Assembly: GCA_947455995.1 (NCBI GenBank)
Contig: CANGQA010000009.1
Coordinates: forward strand, 1 to 54,348
Source: Hyphomicrobiales bacterium
GTDB taxonomy: Bacteria; Pseudomonadota; Alphaproteobacteria; Rhizobiales; Beijerinckiaceae
Length of the DNA: 54,348 nt
Direction of reading: 5' to 3'
Part shown: positions 28,147-36,200 of the stretch, piece after piece
How the letters are laid out: the number at the start of each line of letters is the position of its first letter
Position numbering within the stretch: position 1 is the stretch's first letter
Notes under the pieces: generated by a model
Told to the model about the DNA's origin: nothing
Databases searched by the model: none
What the model saw: only the letters and a program-made list of their open reading frames with translations
Position numbers and translations under genes: made by a program

Positions 28147-28707
28147 ATGCCCCGTTTGTTTACCGGCTTTGAAGTGCCCACCGATATTGCCGACCAACTC
28201 GCTGCTGTGCGGGGCGGCCTGACGGGAGCGCGCTGGATTACTCCCGATCACTATCATGTCACCTTGCGGTTTTTCGGGGATATTGATGGTGCAACCGCCC
28301 GTGATATCGATGCGATGTTGGCCTTGACCGATAAGCCCGCCTTGCGTTTGACGGTGACGGGCTTGCGTATATTCGGCGGAGAGCGCCCGCGAGCGATTGT
28401 CGCCGAAATCGAATCCACACCGGATTTGTTGGAGATGCAGGCTGAACAGGAGCGGCTGGTGCGGCGGCTCGGTCTGCCTCCCGAAACACGGAAATATGCA
28501 CCCCATATCACGCTGGCGCGCTTGCGCGACGTATCGGCTTTCCAGCTTGCCGCTTTCATTTCGGCGGTCGGTGCTGTGCCGAAGCTGACTTTTACGGCTG
28601 AACGCTATGTGATGTTTTCTTCGCGAGACTCGGTGGGCGGTGGCCCCTATATTGTGGAGGCGGATTATCCGCTGGGGATGGGTGCAGATGACCTCTTTGC
28701 TGAATGA
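28147..28707 (+). CDS. thpR: RNA 2',3'-cyclic phosphodiesterase (2'-5' RNA ligase family)
   Basis: 186-aa 2H-phosphoesterase. The two HxTx motifs are HVTLRFFGD and HITLARLRD, and the family start is [11 protein letters not shown]. Bacterial members hydrolyse 2',3'-cyclic phosphates on RNA ends and can ligate 2'-5' in vitro. A strong ribosome-binding site (AAGGAAGGGGAGG) precedes the ATG at 28147. The gene overlaps the following pterin dehydratase by 20 bp, indicating a shared transcript. Confidence 0.92.
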   Translation: MPRLFTGFEVPTDIADQLAAVRGGLTGARWITPDHYHVTLRFFGDIDGATARDIDAMLALTDKPALRLTVTGLRIFGGERPRAIVAEIESTPDLLEMQAEQERLVRRLGLPPETRKYAPHITLARLRDVSAFQLAAFISAVGAVPKLTFTAERYVMFSSRDSVGGGPYIVEADYPLGMGADDLFAE

Positions 28708-28978
28708 AGCCGAACGGCAGTCCTTGTCAGGTACGTTGCCACTCTGGACACTTGCTGAGGGACGTGACGCAATTGTCCGTAAGCTGGATTTCGATGACTT
28801 CAGTCAAGCCTTTGCGTTTATGACGCGAGTGGCCATGCTGGCCGAGCAGTTCAACCACCATCCCGAATGGTTCAACTGCTATCGACGTGTCGAGATCACG
28901 CTATCGACCCATGATGCAGGCGGATTGACGCATAAGGATGTTGAATTGGCCAAAAAAATCGAGGGCTTGCTGGCCTGA
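28688..28978 (+). CDS. 4a-hydroxytetrahydrobiopterin dehydratase
   Basis: 96-aa pterin-4a-carbinolamine dehydratase (PhhB/PCD fold). The active-site pattern is [18 protein letters not shown] with the His-His-Pro triad, then [20 protein letters not shown] at the C-terminus. It recycles pterin cofactor after phenylalanine hydroxylase-type reactions or acts in related pterin chemistry; no hydroxylase is in the window. The start ATG 28688 lies inside the end of thpR. Confidence 0.92.
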   Translation: MTSLLNEAERQSLSGTLPLWTLAEGRDAIVRKLDFDDFSQAFAFMTRVAMLAEQFNHHPEWFNCYRRVEITLSTHDAGGLTHKDVELAKKIEGLLA

Positions 28979-28983
28979 TCCGG

Positions 28984-29766
28984 TTATTTGGGCTGCATCC
29001 GCAAGGCGCCGTCCAGCCGGATGGCCGTTCCGTTGAGCATGTCGTTTTCGATGATGGAACGGGCCAGTTGCGCGTATTCGCCGGGCTTGCCGAGGCGCGC
29101 GGGGAAGGGGATGCTCGCTTCCAGCGCATGTCGGAAATCATCGGGTACAGCGGCCATCATCGGCGTTTCAAACAGGCCTGGCATGATGCTCATCACGCGG
29201 ATGCCATAACCGGCCAGATCGCGCGCCATCGGCAGAGTCATGCCGACAATGCCGCCTTTGGAAGCCGAGTAGGCGGTCTGGCCGATCTGCCCGTCCTCGG
29301 CTGCCACCGATGCCGTGCAGATGATGACACCGCGCCCGCCATCCGGTGTGACAGGGTCGAGTTGGGCCATTGCCACAGCCGATTGGGCGATCATGGTAAA
29401 AGTCCCGGTCAGATTCACGGCGATGACTTTATTGAACAAAGCCAGATCATGGGCCAGCCATTCGCCGGTATCGCGTTTTTTGCTGACCAGCCGTTTGCCC
29501 TGCGCGATGCCGGCACAATTGATCAAAATCCGTTCGACTCCGTGGGCCGTGCGCGCTTTGGCTATTCCCTCCGCGACAGAAGCCTCATTGGTGACATCAA
29601 CGGTGTAAAATTGCGCTCCCATTTCGGCGGCAATGGGCGCACCTTTAGGGTCCATATCAAAGGAGGCGACTTTGACGCCGGCCTTGCGCAGCATGGCAAT
29701 GGTCGCCTGTCCGAGGCCGGACGCTCCACCAGTGACAATGGCGGCAAGCTGGTCGTTAAGCTCCAT
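28984..29766 (-). CDS. SDR-family oxidoreductase (3-hydroxyacyl-CoA dehydrogenase type II-like)
   Basis: 260-aa short-chain dehydrogenase. It has the NAD-binding TGGASGLGQATIAML, Asp-containing strand ASFDMDP (NAD preference), NCAGIAQGKR and the catalytic YSASKGGIVGM. The insertion GKRLVSKKRDTGEWLAHDLA and the end LNGTAIRLDGALRM resemble the HSD10 / 3-hydroxy-2-methylbutyryl-CoA dehydrogenase group acting in fatty-acid and isoleucine breakdown. It converges with the pterin dehydratase gene, 5 bp apart. No other beta-oxidation gene is adjacent. Confidence 0.9.
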   Translation of the reverse strand: MELNDQLAAIVTGGASGLGQATIAMLRKAGVKVASFDMDPKGAPIAAEMGAQFYTVDVTNEASVAEGIAKARTAHGVERILINCAGIAQGKRLVSKKRDTGEWLAHDLALFNKVIAVNLTGTFTMIAQSAVAMAQLDPVTPDGGRGVIICTASVAAEDGQIGQTAYSASKGGIVGMTLPMARDLAGYGIRVMSIMPGLFETPMMAAVPDDFRHALEASIPFPARLGKPGEYAQLARSIIENDMLNGTAIRLDGALRMQPK

Positions 29767-29855
29767 GATGCTTCTCCCTTGGCTATCTTTGCTGGAAAGC
29801 TACAGGCAAATACAGGCCATCGCCAGCTAGCCGTTTGGGCAAGACGGGCGATCGT

Positions 29856-30545
29856 TCAGCCTGTGCGCTCTTCCATGCCGCGCCTGAGCCGTGTGAAAGC
29901 CAGCCTGATGCGCGATTTGACGGTGCCGAGCGGAAGGCCTGTCTTTTCGGCAATTTCACTGTGGGATAGTCCGTCGAAAAACGCCAGACGGACCAGCATC
30001 AGCTGTTCTTCGGGTAAATCAGCCAGAGCCAGTCTGATCATGTCTTCCTGCTTGCCCAGATCGATCATTGCATCGGCGTCGGGCGTGTCGGCAACGATAT
30101 CGTCGAAGCCGTCGGCCGGATCGACAAAATCGATGCGGTTGCGGCGCAAGCGGTCAATCCGGCGATTGCGGGCAATGCGGAACAGCCATGTGCCCAACGC
30201 GGATTTTCGCGAATCAAACAGATGGGCCTTGTGCCACAGGGTGACCATCACATCCTGAGTGATTTCCTCGGCCTGTGCGGAATCCGTTCCGAGGCGAATC
30301 AGATGCGATTGCAAACGCGGCACGAAATAATCGAACAGCTGTGCAAATGCAGCGCGGTCACGATGCTCGACAAGTGCGGCTACAAGACTGTTGAAATCGG
30401 TGGGCGAGGGCAAACGAGGTTTTCCTGATAGGCTGATGCGGCCGAATGGTCTGTCTTGCGAGGATGTTAGGCGATAGTCTACCGTGCCGGAACCGGTTTG
30501 GCAGCAGGCAGATATTTCCACGCCGACCACTGTGCCATGAAACAT
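29856..30545 (-). CDS. ECF-type RNA polymerase sigma factor
   Basis: Sigma-70 family factor with only regions 2 and 4. Region 2 includes AEEITQDVMVTLWHKAHLFD and GTWLFRIARNRRIDRLRR. Region 4 includes LPEEQLMLVRLAFFDGLSHS and EIAEKTGLPLGTVKSRIRLA. The start is uncertain: ATG 30545 gives 229 aa, an upstream ATG at 30656 gives 266 aa, and the conserved part begins only around residue 50 of the shorter form. No anti-sigma gene such as chrR lies next to it. The gene before it is a divergent IalB-family gene, which could be a target (speculative). Confidence 0.88.
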   Translation of the reverse strand: MFHGTVVGVEISACCQTGSGTVDYRLTSSQDRPFGRISLSGKPRLPSPTDFNSLVAALVEHRDRAAFAQLFDYFVPRLQSHLIRLGTDSAQAEEITQDVMVTLWHKAHLFDSRKSALGTWLFRIARNRRIDRLRRNRIDFVDPADGFDDIVADTPDADAMIDLGKQEDMIRLALADLPEEQLMLVRLAFFDGLSHSEIAEKTGLPLGTVKSRIRLAFTRLRRGMEERTG

Positions 30546-30731
30546 GAAGATGATACAATAACATCTGACATTCGGACGGGCAGTTGGACGGGCAGGGCGT
30601 AACACAGATTTATTTGGTTCGAGTTCGATAGCAATTTTGCCATTTTTGCGCTTCATTAACCATTGGGCGTCATAGAATAGATCCGCATAACGTGGATGTG
30701 TGGTGGCACTCTATAGGATAGACTTCAGACC

Positions 30732-31307
30732 ATGATTGAAAAAAATAGATTCTCTGGTGTGTTGGCGGTGCTTGCGCTCGCAACCAGTGCTGTTTTGGTG
30801 CCTCATCTGGCATTCGCTCAGAAAAAACCTGAAAAGCCGGCTGCCGCTGCACCGGCTCAACCTGCAGGACCTGTCTTGCTCGGTACGTTCGGGGACTGGG
30901 GAGCCTATGCTGCCGATGCCTCTGGCAAGGGACGGGTCTGCTATGTTCTGTCCAAGCCCAAAGAGCGGATTCCGAAAGAACTCAAGCGCGATGACGGTTT
31001 CTTGTTCATCTCGGCACGTCCTGCCGATGGTGTGCATAATGAAATCAGTTTTGTACTCGGCTTTCCGACCAAGGATAACTCGGTCGGTGAAATGGTCATC
31101 GGTTCGACTAAATTCACCCTTGTCACCAAGGGCACCAGCGCATGGGTAAAAAATGCCGCTGAAGATGGCAGTGCGGTCGATTTGATGAAGAAAAACAAGA
31201 CAATGACCGTCAAAACCAGTTCCGGCAAAGGCAATGCCACCACCGATCACTATGCGCTAGCAGGATTGGGGCAGGCCTTGGACCGCATCAAGAAAGAATG
31301 TCCATAA
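30732..31307 (+). CDS. Invasion-associated locus B (IalB) family protein
   Basis: 191-aa secreted protein. The signal peptide runs to about residue 29 (VPHLAFAQ), followed by a short Lys/Pro/Ala linker (about 31-45). The IalB-like domain begins at LGTFGDWGAYAADASGKGRV and contains FLFISARPADGVHNEISF and DHYALAGLGQALDRIKKECP, with two Cys that may pair. IalB proteins are periplasmic or surface proteins common in Alphaproteobacteria; the molecular role is unclear. It is monocistronic, with a terminator-like hairpin 37 bp downstream. Confidence 0.85.
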   Translation: MIEKNRFSGVLAVLALATSAVLVPHLAFAQKKPEKPAAAAPAQPAGPVLLGTFGDWGAYAADASGKGRVCYVLSKPKERIPKELKRDDGFLFISARPADGVHNEISFVLGFPTKDNSVGEMVIGSTKFTLVTKGTSAWVKNAAEDGSAVDLMKKNKTMTVKTSSGKGNATTDHYALAGLGQALDRIKKECP

Positions 31308-31343
31308 CACTGCTTTGATAGCTTGCAGGACGACAATATGATA

Positions 31344-31377
31344 AAAGCCCGCTCACGGATGCACGAGAGCGGGCTTT
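31344..31377 (+). promoter_or_regulatory. Terminator-like hairpin touching the rlmN start codon
   Basis: A perfect 11-bp stem, AAAGCCCGCTC / GAGCGGGCTTT, with a 12-nt loop. It ends at 31377, and the rlmN ATG is the next base. It can serve as terminator for the IalB gene, although only three T follow. In an mRNA reaching rlmN it would bury the region where a ribosome-binding site should be. Confidence 0.7.
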
Positions 31378-32628
31378 ATGATTGTGAACGATAGTCTTCT
31401 GATTGAAAAAACACCGGAAGTGACGGTGCCTGTGGTGATCGAGCGTGGCTCGTCGCTGGTTGGAATGACACGCGCCCAAATGGCAAGCGCTCTGCGCGAG
31501 ATCGGTGTGCCCGAACGCGAAACGCGGATGCGCGTCGCCCAATTGTGGCACTGGATCTATCATCGCGGCGTGGATGAATTCGATGCCATGCTCAATGTTT
31601 CAAAAGGCATGCGGGCCTCCCTCAAGCAAAGCTATACGCTGGCGCGCCCCGAGGTGATTTCAGAACAGATTTCGATTGATGGCACCCGCAAATGGTTGAT
31701 TCGCATGCCGTCGACCGGCCCGCATGACAAGGGCGCAGAGATCGAAACTGTCTATATTCCTGAATCCGATCGCGGGACTTTGTGCATTTCCTCGCAAGTT
31801 GGCTGCACGCTCAACTGCACTTTTTGCCATACGGGCACGCAGAAATTGGTGCGCAATCTCTCGAGTTCGGAGATCATCGCACAGGTCATGGTTGCGCGCG
31901 ATCGTTTGGGCGATTGGCCCGGTGCGGAACGATCGACCGAAGGGCTGGTGCCCGCCGGCTTGCGGGCTGTGTCCAATGTCGTGCTGATGGGCATGGGAGA
32001 GCCACTCTATAATTTCGAGAATGTGCGTGATGCAATGGAAGTGGTGACCGATGGCGACGGACTTTCTCTGTCTCGCCGCCGTATTACCCTGTCGACATCC
32101 GGCGTTGTGCCGATGATCGAGCGCGCCGGTCACGAGATCGGTTCGATGCTGGCGATTTCTTTGCACGCGGTGCGCGATGATTTGCGCAACGAACTGGTGC
32201 CGCTCAACCGCAAATATCCGATCCGCGAGCTGTTGGATGCCTGCCGCAACTATCCCGGTGTTTCGAATGCGCGTAGGATCACCTTCGAATATGTGATGCT
32301 GGATGGTATCAATGACAGCCATGCCGATGCACGCGAGCTGGTGCGACTGCTGAAGGGAATTCCGGCTAAAATCAATCTGATCCCGTTCAATCCTTGGCCC
32401 GGTACCCGCTATACCTGTTCTGATTGGGAGCGGATCGAGGAATTTTCGGATATCGTGTTTCGGGCAGGCTATGCCTCGCCGGTGCGTACCCCGCGTGGGC
32501 GCGATATTCTGGCAGCGTGCGGCCAGCTCAAAAGCGAGACCGAAAAGCTGCGGGCCCGCGCCCGCATGATGCTGGAAAGCGGTATCGGGGCCGAAGGCAT
32601 CTATGCCAGCAATCACGACGCGGATTGA
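31378..32628 (+). CDS. rlmN: Dual-specificity 23S rRNA/tRNA adenine-C2 methyltransferase RlmN
   Basis: Radical-SAM enzyme methylating C2 of A2503 in 23S rRNA and A37 in some tRNAs; 416 aa, normal length. The cluster motif is CTLNCTFC (Cys143, Cys147, Cys150). The SAM and substrate region includes [17 protein letters not shown] and [17 protein letters not shown]. The second catalytic Cys is in [11 protein letters not shown]. The N-terminal domain has the family block [20 protein letters not shown]. The start is assumed at ATG 31378, but no ribosome-binding site is seen because a hairpin abuts it; Met30 is a less likely alternative. Confidence 0.95.
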   Translation: MIVNDSLLIEKTPEVTVPVVIERGSSLVGMTRAQMASALREIGVPERETRMRVAQLWHWIYHRGVDEFDAMLNVSKGMRASLKQSYTLARPEVISEQISIDGTRKWLIRMPSTGPHDKGAEIETVYIPESDRGTLCISSQVGCTLNCTFCHTGTQKLVRNLSSSEIIAQVMVARDRLGDWPGAERSTEGLVPAGLRAVSNVVLMGMGEPLYNFENVRDAMEVVTDGDGLSLSRRRITLSTSGVVPMIERAGHEIGSMLAISLHAVRDDLRNELVPLNRKYPIRELLDACRNYPGVSNARRITFEYVMLDGINDSHADARELVRLLKGIPAKINLIPFNPWPGTRYTCSDWERIEEFSDIVFRAGYASPVRTPRGRDILAACGQLKSETEKLRARARMMLESGIGAEGIYASNHDAD

Positions 32629-32657
32629 GGCCAGTAAACGGCTAAAGGGAAATTGCC

Positions 32658-33083
32658 ATGACGGATGCTATGCCCAAGGCCGAACCGCATCGCCTTACAC
32701 TCCGGGTCTATTATGAGGACACGGATTTTTCTGCCCGCGTCTATCACGCCTCATATCTCCGGTTTCTGGAACGTGCGCGCACCGAATTGTTGCGCGAACT
32801 CGGTATCCATCAAGGCGCGCTGCATGGTGCCGATCAAGCCTATGTCTTTGTCGTTCGCCGGATGGAACTGGAATGGCTGAAACCGGCGGTCATGGATGAT
32901 CTGTTGGATGTCGAGACAGTCTGTGTCTCGCAACGCGGACCTTTGCTCACACTCGACCAGAGAATCATCCGCGATGGTGTGGTCTTGCTGACGGCGACTG
33001 TGCTGGTTGTCACCATCAAGGACGGCAAGCCTTCGCGCCTGCCGCCCGATATTGCAAAACTGTTTAATCCAGCCAATTCCTAG
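32658..33083 (+). CDS. ybgC: Acyl-CoA thioesterase, YbgC type
   Basis: 141-aa hot-dog-fold thioesterase. It carries the YbgC signature VYYEDTDFSARVYHASYLRF with the catalytic Asp, then FLERARTELLRELG. Relatives hydrolyse short acyl-CoA or acyl-ACP and are usually encoded directly upstream of tolQ. Here tolQ is about 17 kb away, so the gene has been separated from the Tol operon. It lies 29 bp after rlmN and may share its transcript. Confidence 0.92.
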   Translation: MTDAMPKAEPHRLTLRVYYEDTDFSARVYHASYLRFLERARTELLRELGIHQGALHGADQAYVFVVRRMELEWLKPAVMDDLLDVETVCVSQRGPLLTLDQRIIRDGVVLLTATVLVVTIKDGKPSRLPPDIAKLFNPANS

Positions 33084-33095
33084 CAGGCCAGGATC

Positions 33096-34991
33096 TCAAC
33101 CGATCGACTGCCTCAGAATGCGGGCAAGGCGGTCGGAGAAATTTTTGGGATCGGTGGGTCGTTCGCCGTCAAGAATCAGTGCTTCATCAAGCAACAGATG
33201 CGCGGCATCCTGTTTGAGTTCACTTCGGCTCGTATCCAGTCCTGCCAGTGAGCGGATCACATCATGCTGGGGGTTGATTTCCAGAACCGGCTTTGCGGCG
33301 GTTTCGATCCGGCCTGCCCCCATCAGCATTTTTTCAAGCTGGCGGTCCGGCCCCTGCTCGGAGGCAACGATGCAGACCGCGCTGTCGGTCAGGCGATCCG
33401 AGATCCGCACATCCGATACTGCTTCTCCCAACGTGTCCTTGAAGAAGCTGATCAGGTCTATGGTGGGCTGGTCGCCTGCTTGATCCGCCTTTTTGGAGGA
33501 ATCCAGCAGAGGGATCAACGAGAGATCGGATGCGCCTTGTGTCACCGATTTGAACGGCTTGCCCTCGAACGACACTCCGGAGGAGACCCAAAAACTATCA
33601 ACAGGATCGGTCAGGAACAAAACCTCGATGCCGCGCGCCTTAAACCCTTCGAGATGGGGTGAGGATTCAAGCCGTTTGCGGTCATCACCAGCGATATAAT
33701 AGATAGCGGTCTGATTGTCTTTGAAGCCTTCGACTATTGCAGGCAGGCTTTTAAGGCTTTCGCCCGATGATGTCGTGGCAAAGCGAGACAGTCCTAACAG
33801 CGCATCGCGCCGCTCGTAGTCCTCGTAAATTCCTTCCTTCAGCACAGGGCCGAAATTGGCCCAGATCGCGGCATATGTTTCGGGTTCATTGCTGGCGATT
33901 TTTTCGAGATCACCGATGACGCGGCCTGTGACACCGCGTTTGATGGCGGTCAGGATTGCACTTTCCTGGATCATTTCGCGCGAGACATTGAGCGGCAGAT
34001 CGGCGGAATCAACCAGTCCACGGACAAAGCGCAGATAGCGCGGCAGGATTTCAGCCTCGTCGGTGATGAACACGCGTTTTACATAGAGTTTGATCCTGCC
34101 TTTGCGGTCGGCATCGAACAGGTCAAACGGTTTTGAGCCGGGAATGAAGGTCAAGACTGTATATTCCTGACGGCCCTCGGCCCGGTAATGCAGTGTGCTG
34201 GCAGGCTCGTCGTAAACACCGGCCACCGAGCGATAAAAATCAGTGTAATCCTGGGCAGAAATATCGGCTTTGGATTTGGTCCATAGTGCTGCACCGTCGG
34301 TGACTTCGCTTGCTTCGGTCTCGCCGGTATCCCTGATCTGGATCGGCACCGGGACGTGGCCGGATTGGGCGCGGATCATCCGTTCCAGCGTATATTTTTC
34401 GGCATAGCTCAACGCATCTTCAAGCAGGTGCAGCACAACCCGGGTTCCCCGTACAGGCGCATCCCCGACGACCAGTGGAATCATCTCGAACGTGCCCTTG
34501 CCGTCGGACGACCACTGCCATGCCTCGTCCGAACCGGCGCGGCGCGAGAGAACATCGACGCGTTCTGCCACCATGAAGGCTGAATAAAAACCGACACCGA
34601 ACTGGCCAATCAGTGTGGCGTCGCCGCCTTTCTGGGCGGCTTCGATCTGCTCCATGAAGGCCTTGGTGCCCGACCGCGCAATGGTGCCCAAAGCATCCAC
34701 CATGTCCTGACGGGTCATGCCGATGCCGTTGTCGTCGATGGTCAGGCGTTTGGCCTCTTTGTCGATGGTCAGCATAATGCGCGGGGTCGCGTCATCACCA
34801 TAAAGTTCGGGCGCACCAATGGCCTCATAGCGAAGTTTTTCGCAGGCATCGGCAGCGTTTGAAATCAATTCGCGCAAAAAGACATCTTTGTCGGAATAAA
34901 CCGAGTGAACCATCATGTGCAGCAGTCGCGATACATCCGCTTCAAAGACATGCTGTTCAGGGGCGGTTTTTGCGCTCTTGCTTTTGGTCAT
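33096..34991 (-). CDS. htpG: Molecular chaperone HtpG (Hsp90)
   Basis: Cytoplasmic ATP-dependent chaperone, 631 aa. The GHKL ATPase domain shows LRELISNAADACEKLRYEA, LTIDDNGIGMTRQDM and GQFGVGFYSAFMVAERVDV. The middle domain contains FVRGLVDSADLPLNVSREM, and the C-terminal dimerisation domain follows. I chose ATG 34991, 9 bp after GGAG, over an upstream TTG. The 226-bp leader holds a heat-shock-type promoter and a short tandem repeat, listed separately. Confidence 0.96.
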   Translation of the reverse strand: MTKSKSAKTAPEQHVFEADVSRLLHMMVHSVYSDKDVFLRELISNAADACEKLRYEAIGAPELYGDDATPRIMLTIDKEAKRLTIDDNGIGMTRQDMVDALGTIARSGTKAFMEQIEAAQKGGDATLIGQFGVGFYSAFMVAERVDVLSRRAGSDEAWQWSSDGKGTFEMIPLVVGDAPVRGTRVVLHLLEDALSYAEKYTLERMIRAQSGHVPVPIQIRDTGETEASEVTDGAALWTKSKADISAQDYTDFYRSVAGVYDEPASTLHYRAEGRQEYTVLTFIPGSKPFDLFDADRKGRIKLYVKRVFITDEAEILPRYLRFVRGLVDSADLPLNVSREMIQESAILTAIKRGVTGRVIGDLEKIASNEPETYAAIWANFGPVLKEGIYEDYERRDALLGLSRFATTSSGESLKSLPAIVEGFKDNQTAIYYIAGDDRKRLESSPHLEGFKARGIEVLFLTDPVDSFWVSSGVSFEGKPFKSVTQGASDLSLIPLLDSSKKADQAGDQPTIDLISFFKDTLGEAVSDVRISDRLTDSAVCIVASEQGPDRQLEKMLMGAGRIETAAKPVLEINPQHDVIRSLAGLDTSRSELKQDAAHLLLDEALILDGERPTDPKNFSDRLARILRQSIG

Positions 34992-35011
34992 AGCTGTAAT
35001 CTCCAAGTCAA

Positions 35012-35048
35012 ATCGAAAGGTTCATATCGAAAGGTTCATATCGAGAGG
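35012..35048. repeat. 14-bp tandem repeat in the htpG leader
   Basis: Two exact copies of ATCGAAAGGTTCAT (35012-35025 and 35026-35039) followed by a degraded third start (ATCGAGAGG). They lie between the htpG ribosome-binding site and its probable promoter, so they would be transcribed into the 5' leader. Confidence 0.8.
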
Positions 35049-35057
35049 ATGGTCTGG

Positions 35058-35086
35058 AATTGGGGATTGGGGAGCCGGAATTCAAG
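35058..35086 (-). promoter_or_regulatory. Putative RpoH (sigma-32) promoter of htpG
   Basis: On the minus strand, CTTGAA (35081-35086) is followed after 15 bp by CCCCAATT (35058-35065). This is close to the heat-shock consensus CTTGAA, 13-17 bp, CCCCAT. The -10 element lies about 66 bp from the htpG start. Heat-shock control of htpG is established in other bacteria; here the call is by sequence match only. Confidence 0.6.
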
Positions 35087-35217
35087 ATCAGGCTCTTCGA
35101 TGGCATACATGTATGGTCTCATTCGCTGTGAGCGCAGCTGCGTCGATGATATGGGGCTTTTCGTGCCCCATCAGGCAGGATAGGGTTCAGGGCATATAAA
35201 TTTGGGGAGGTAGGGGC

Positions 35218-36177
35218 ATGCTTCGTTGCGCCATTCTGGATGATTATCAAAACACGGCTTTGTCGCGGGCTGATTTTTCGGCATTTGAGGGTCGCGTGGT
35301 TTTTGATGTGTTCACCCATCACATCGCCGATACGTCCGATCTGGTCGAGGCGTTGCAACCCTATGATATTGTGGTGGCGATGCGCGAACGGACCCCGATC
35401 ACGCGTGAGCGGCTCGCGAAACTGCCCAATTTGAAATTGCTGATCACAACAGGCATGCGCAATGCCTCCATTGACGGTGGTGCGGCCAAAGAGCTGGGGG
35501 TGACCTATTGCGGCACTCCGGGATTTCCCGGTTCGACCGCCGAACTGACATGGGGCCTGCTTCTGTCGATCATGCGACAGATTCCGCAGGAACTGGAGCA
35601 TTTTCGCGCGGGCTCGGCGCAATGGCAGCGTACGGTGGGGCGCGATTTGCGGGGATTGAATTTGGGTGTGATCGGGCTGGGCACTCTGGGTTCTAAAGTC
35701 TGCAGTTTCGGGTTGGCTTTCGACATGAATGTGTCAGGCTGGAGCCTCAACAACAGTGCCGAACGCTCGGCTGCGATGGGTATTGGTTTCACCGCGACGC
35801 TGGACGAGCTTTTGTCTCAATCGGATGTGGTATCGATCCATATTCCGTTGAATGCGGCCACGCGCGGCCTGCTCGGCGCGCGCGAATTGGGCATGATGCG
35901 GCCAGGGTCGGTGCTGCTCAATACTTCGCGCGGACCGATTGTCGATGAGGCAGCGTTGATTGCAGCACTTCAGCATGGCCCGCTGTCTGCCGCTGGACTG
36001 GATGTGTTCGATCACGAGCCTTTGCCGCTTGATCATCCGTTCCGCCAGATGCCGCAAGTGATCGCAACACCGCATCTCGGCTATGTTACGCAAAACAGCT
36101 ACAAGTGCTTTTTTGAGGGCGTCGTTGACAATATTCAAGCCTGGCTTGCCGATGCGCCCGTGCGTGTTCTGTCCTGA
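35218..36177 (+). CDS. D-2-hydroxyacid dehydrogenase, NAD-binding
   Basis: 319-aa dehydrogenase of the phosphoglycerate/hydroxypyruvate dehydrogenase family. NAD site: NLGVIGLGTLGSKVCSFG. Active-site Arg is in LLNTSRGPIVDEAALI, the acidic partner in GLDVFDHEPLPLDHP, and His in TPHLGYVTQNSY. The regulatory ACT domain of SerA is absent. A clear GGGGAGG precedes ATG 35218. It is followed 23 bp later by a large amidase gene, probably in one operon. The substrate is unknown. Confidence 0.92.
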   Translation: MLRCAILDDYQNTALSRADFSAFEGRVVFDVFTHHIADTSDLVEALQPYDIVVAMRERTPITRERLAKLPNLKLLITTGMRNASIDGGAAKELGVTYCGTPGFPGSTAELTWGLLLSIMRQIPQELEHFRAGSAQWQRTVGRDLRGLNLGVIGLGTLGSKVCSFGLAFDMNVSGWSLNNSAERSAAMGIGFTATLDELLSQSDVVSIHIPLNAATRGLLGARELGMMRPGSVLLNTSRGPIVDEAALIAALQHGPLSAAGLDVFDHEPLPLDHPFRQMPQVIATPHLGYVTQNSYKCFFEGVVDNIQAWLADAPVRVLS

Positions 36178-36200
36178 TTTTTTTAAAGCGAGTGTCCGCT

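Noticed and set aside
29068-30258. 396-codon plus-strand open frame over the SDR and sigma-factor genes
   Set aside because: It crosses two well-supported minus-strand genes and their intergenic gap, and shows no domain.
35152-35170. TGGGGC / GCCCCA hairpin as a terminator before the 2-hydroxyacid dehydrogenase gene
   Set aside because: The stem is only 6 bp, and no T-run follows on either strand.
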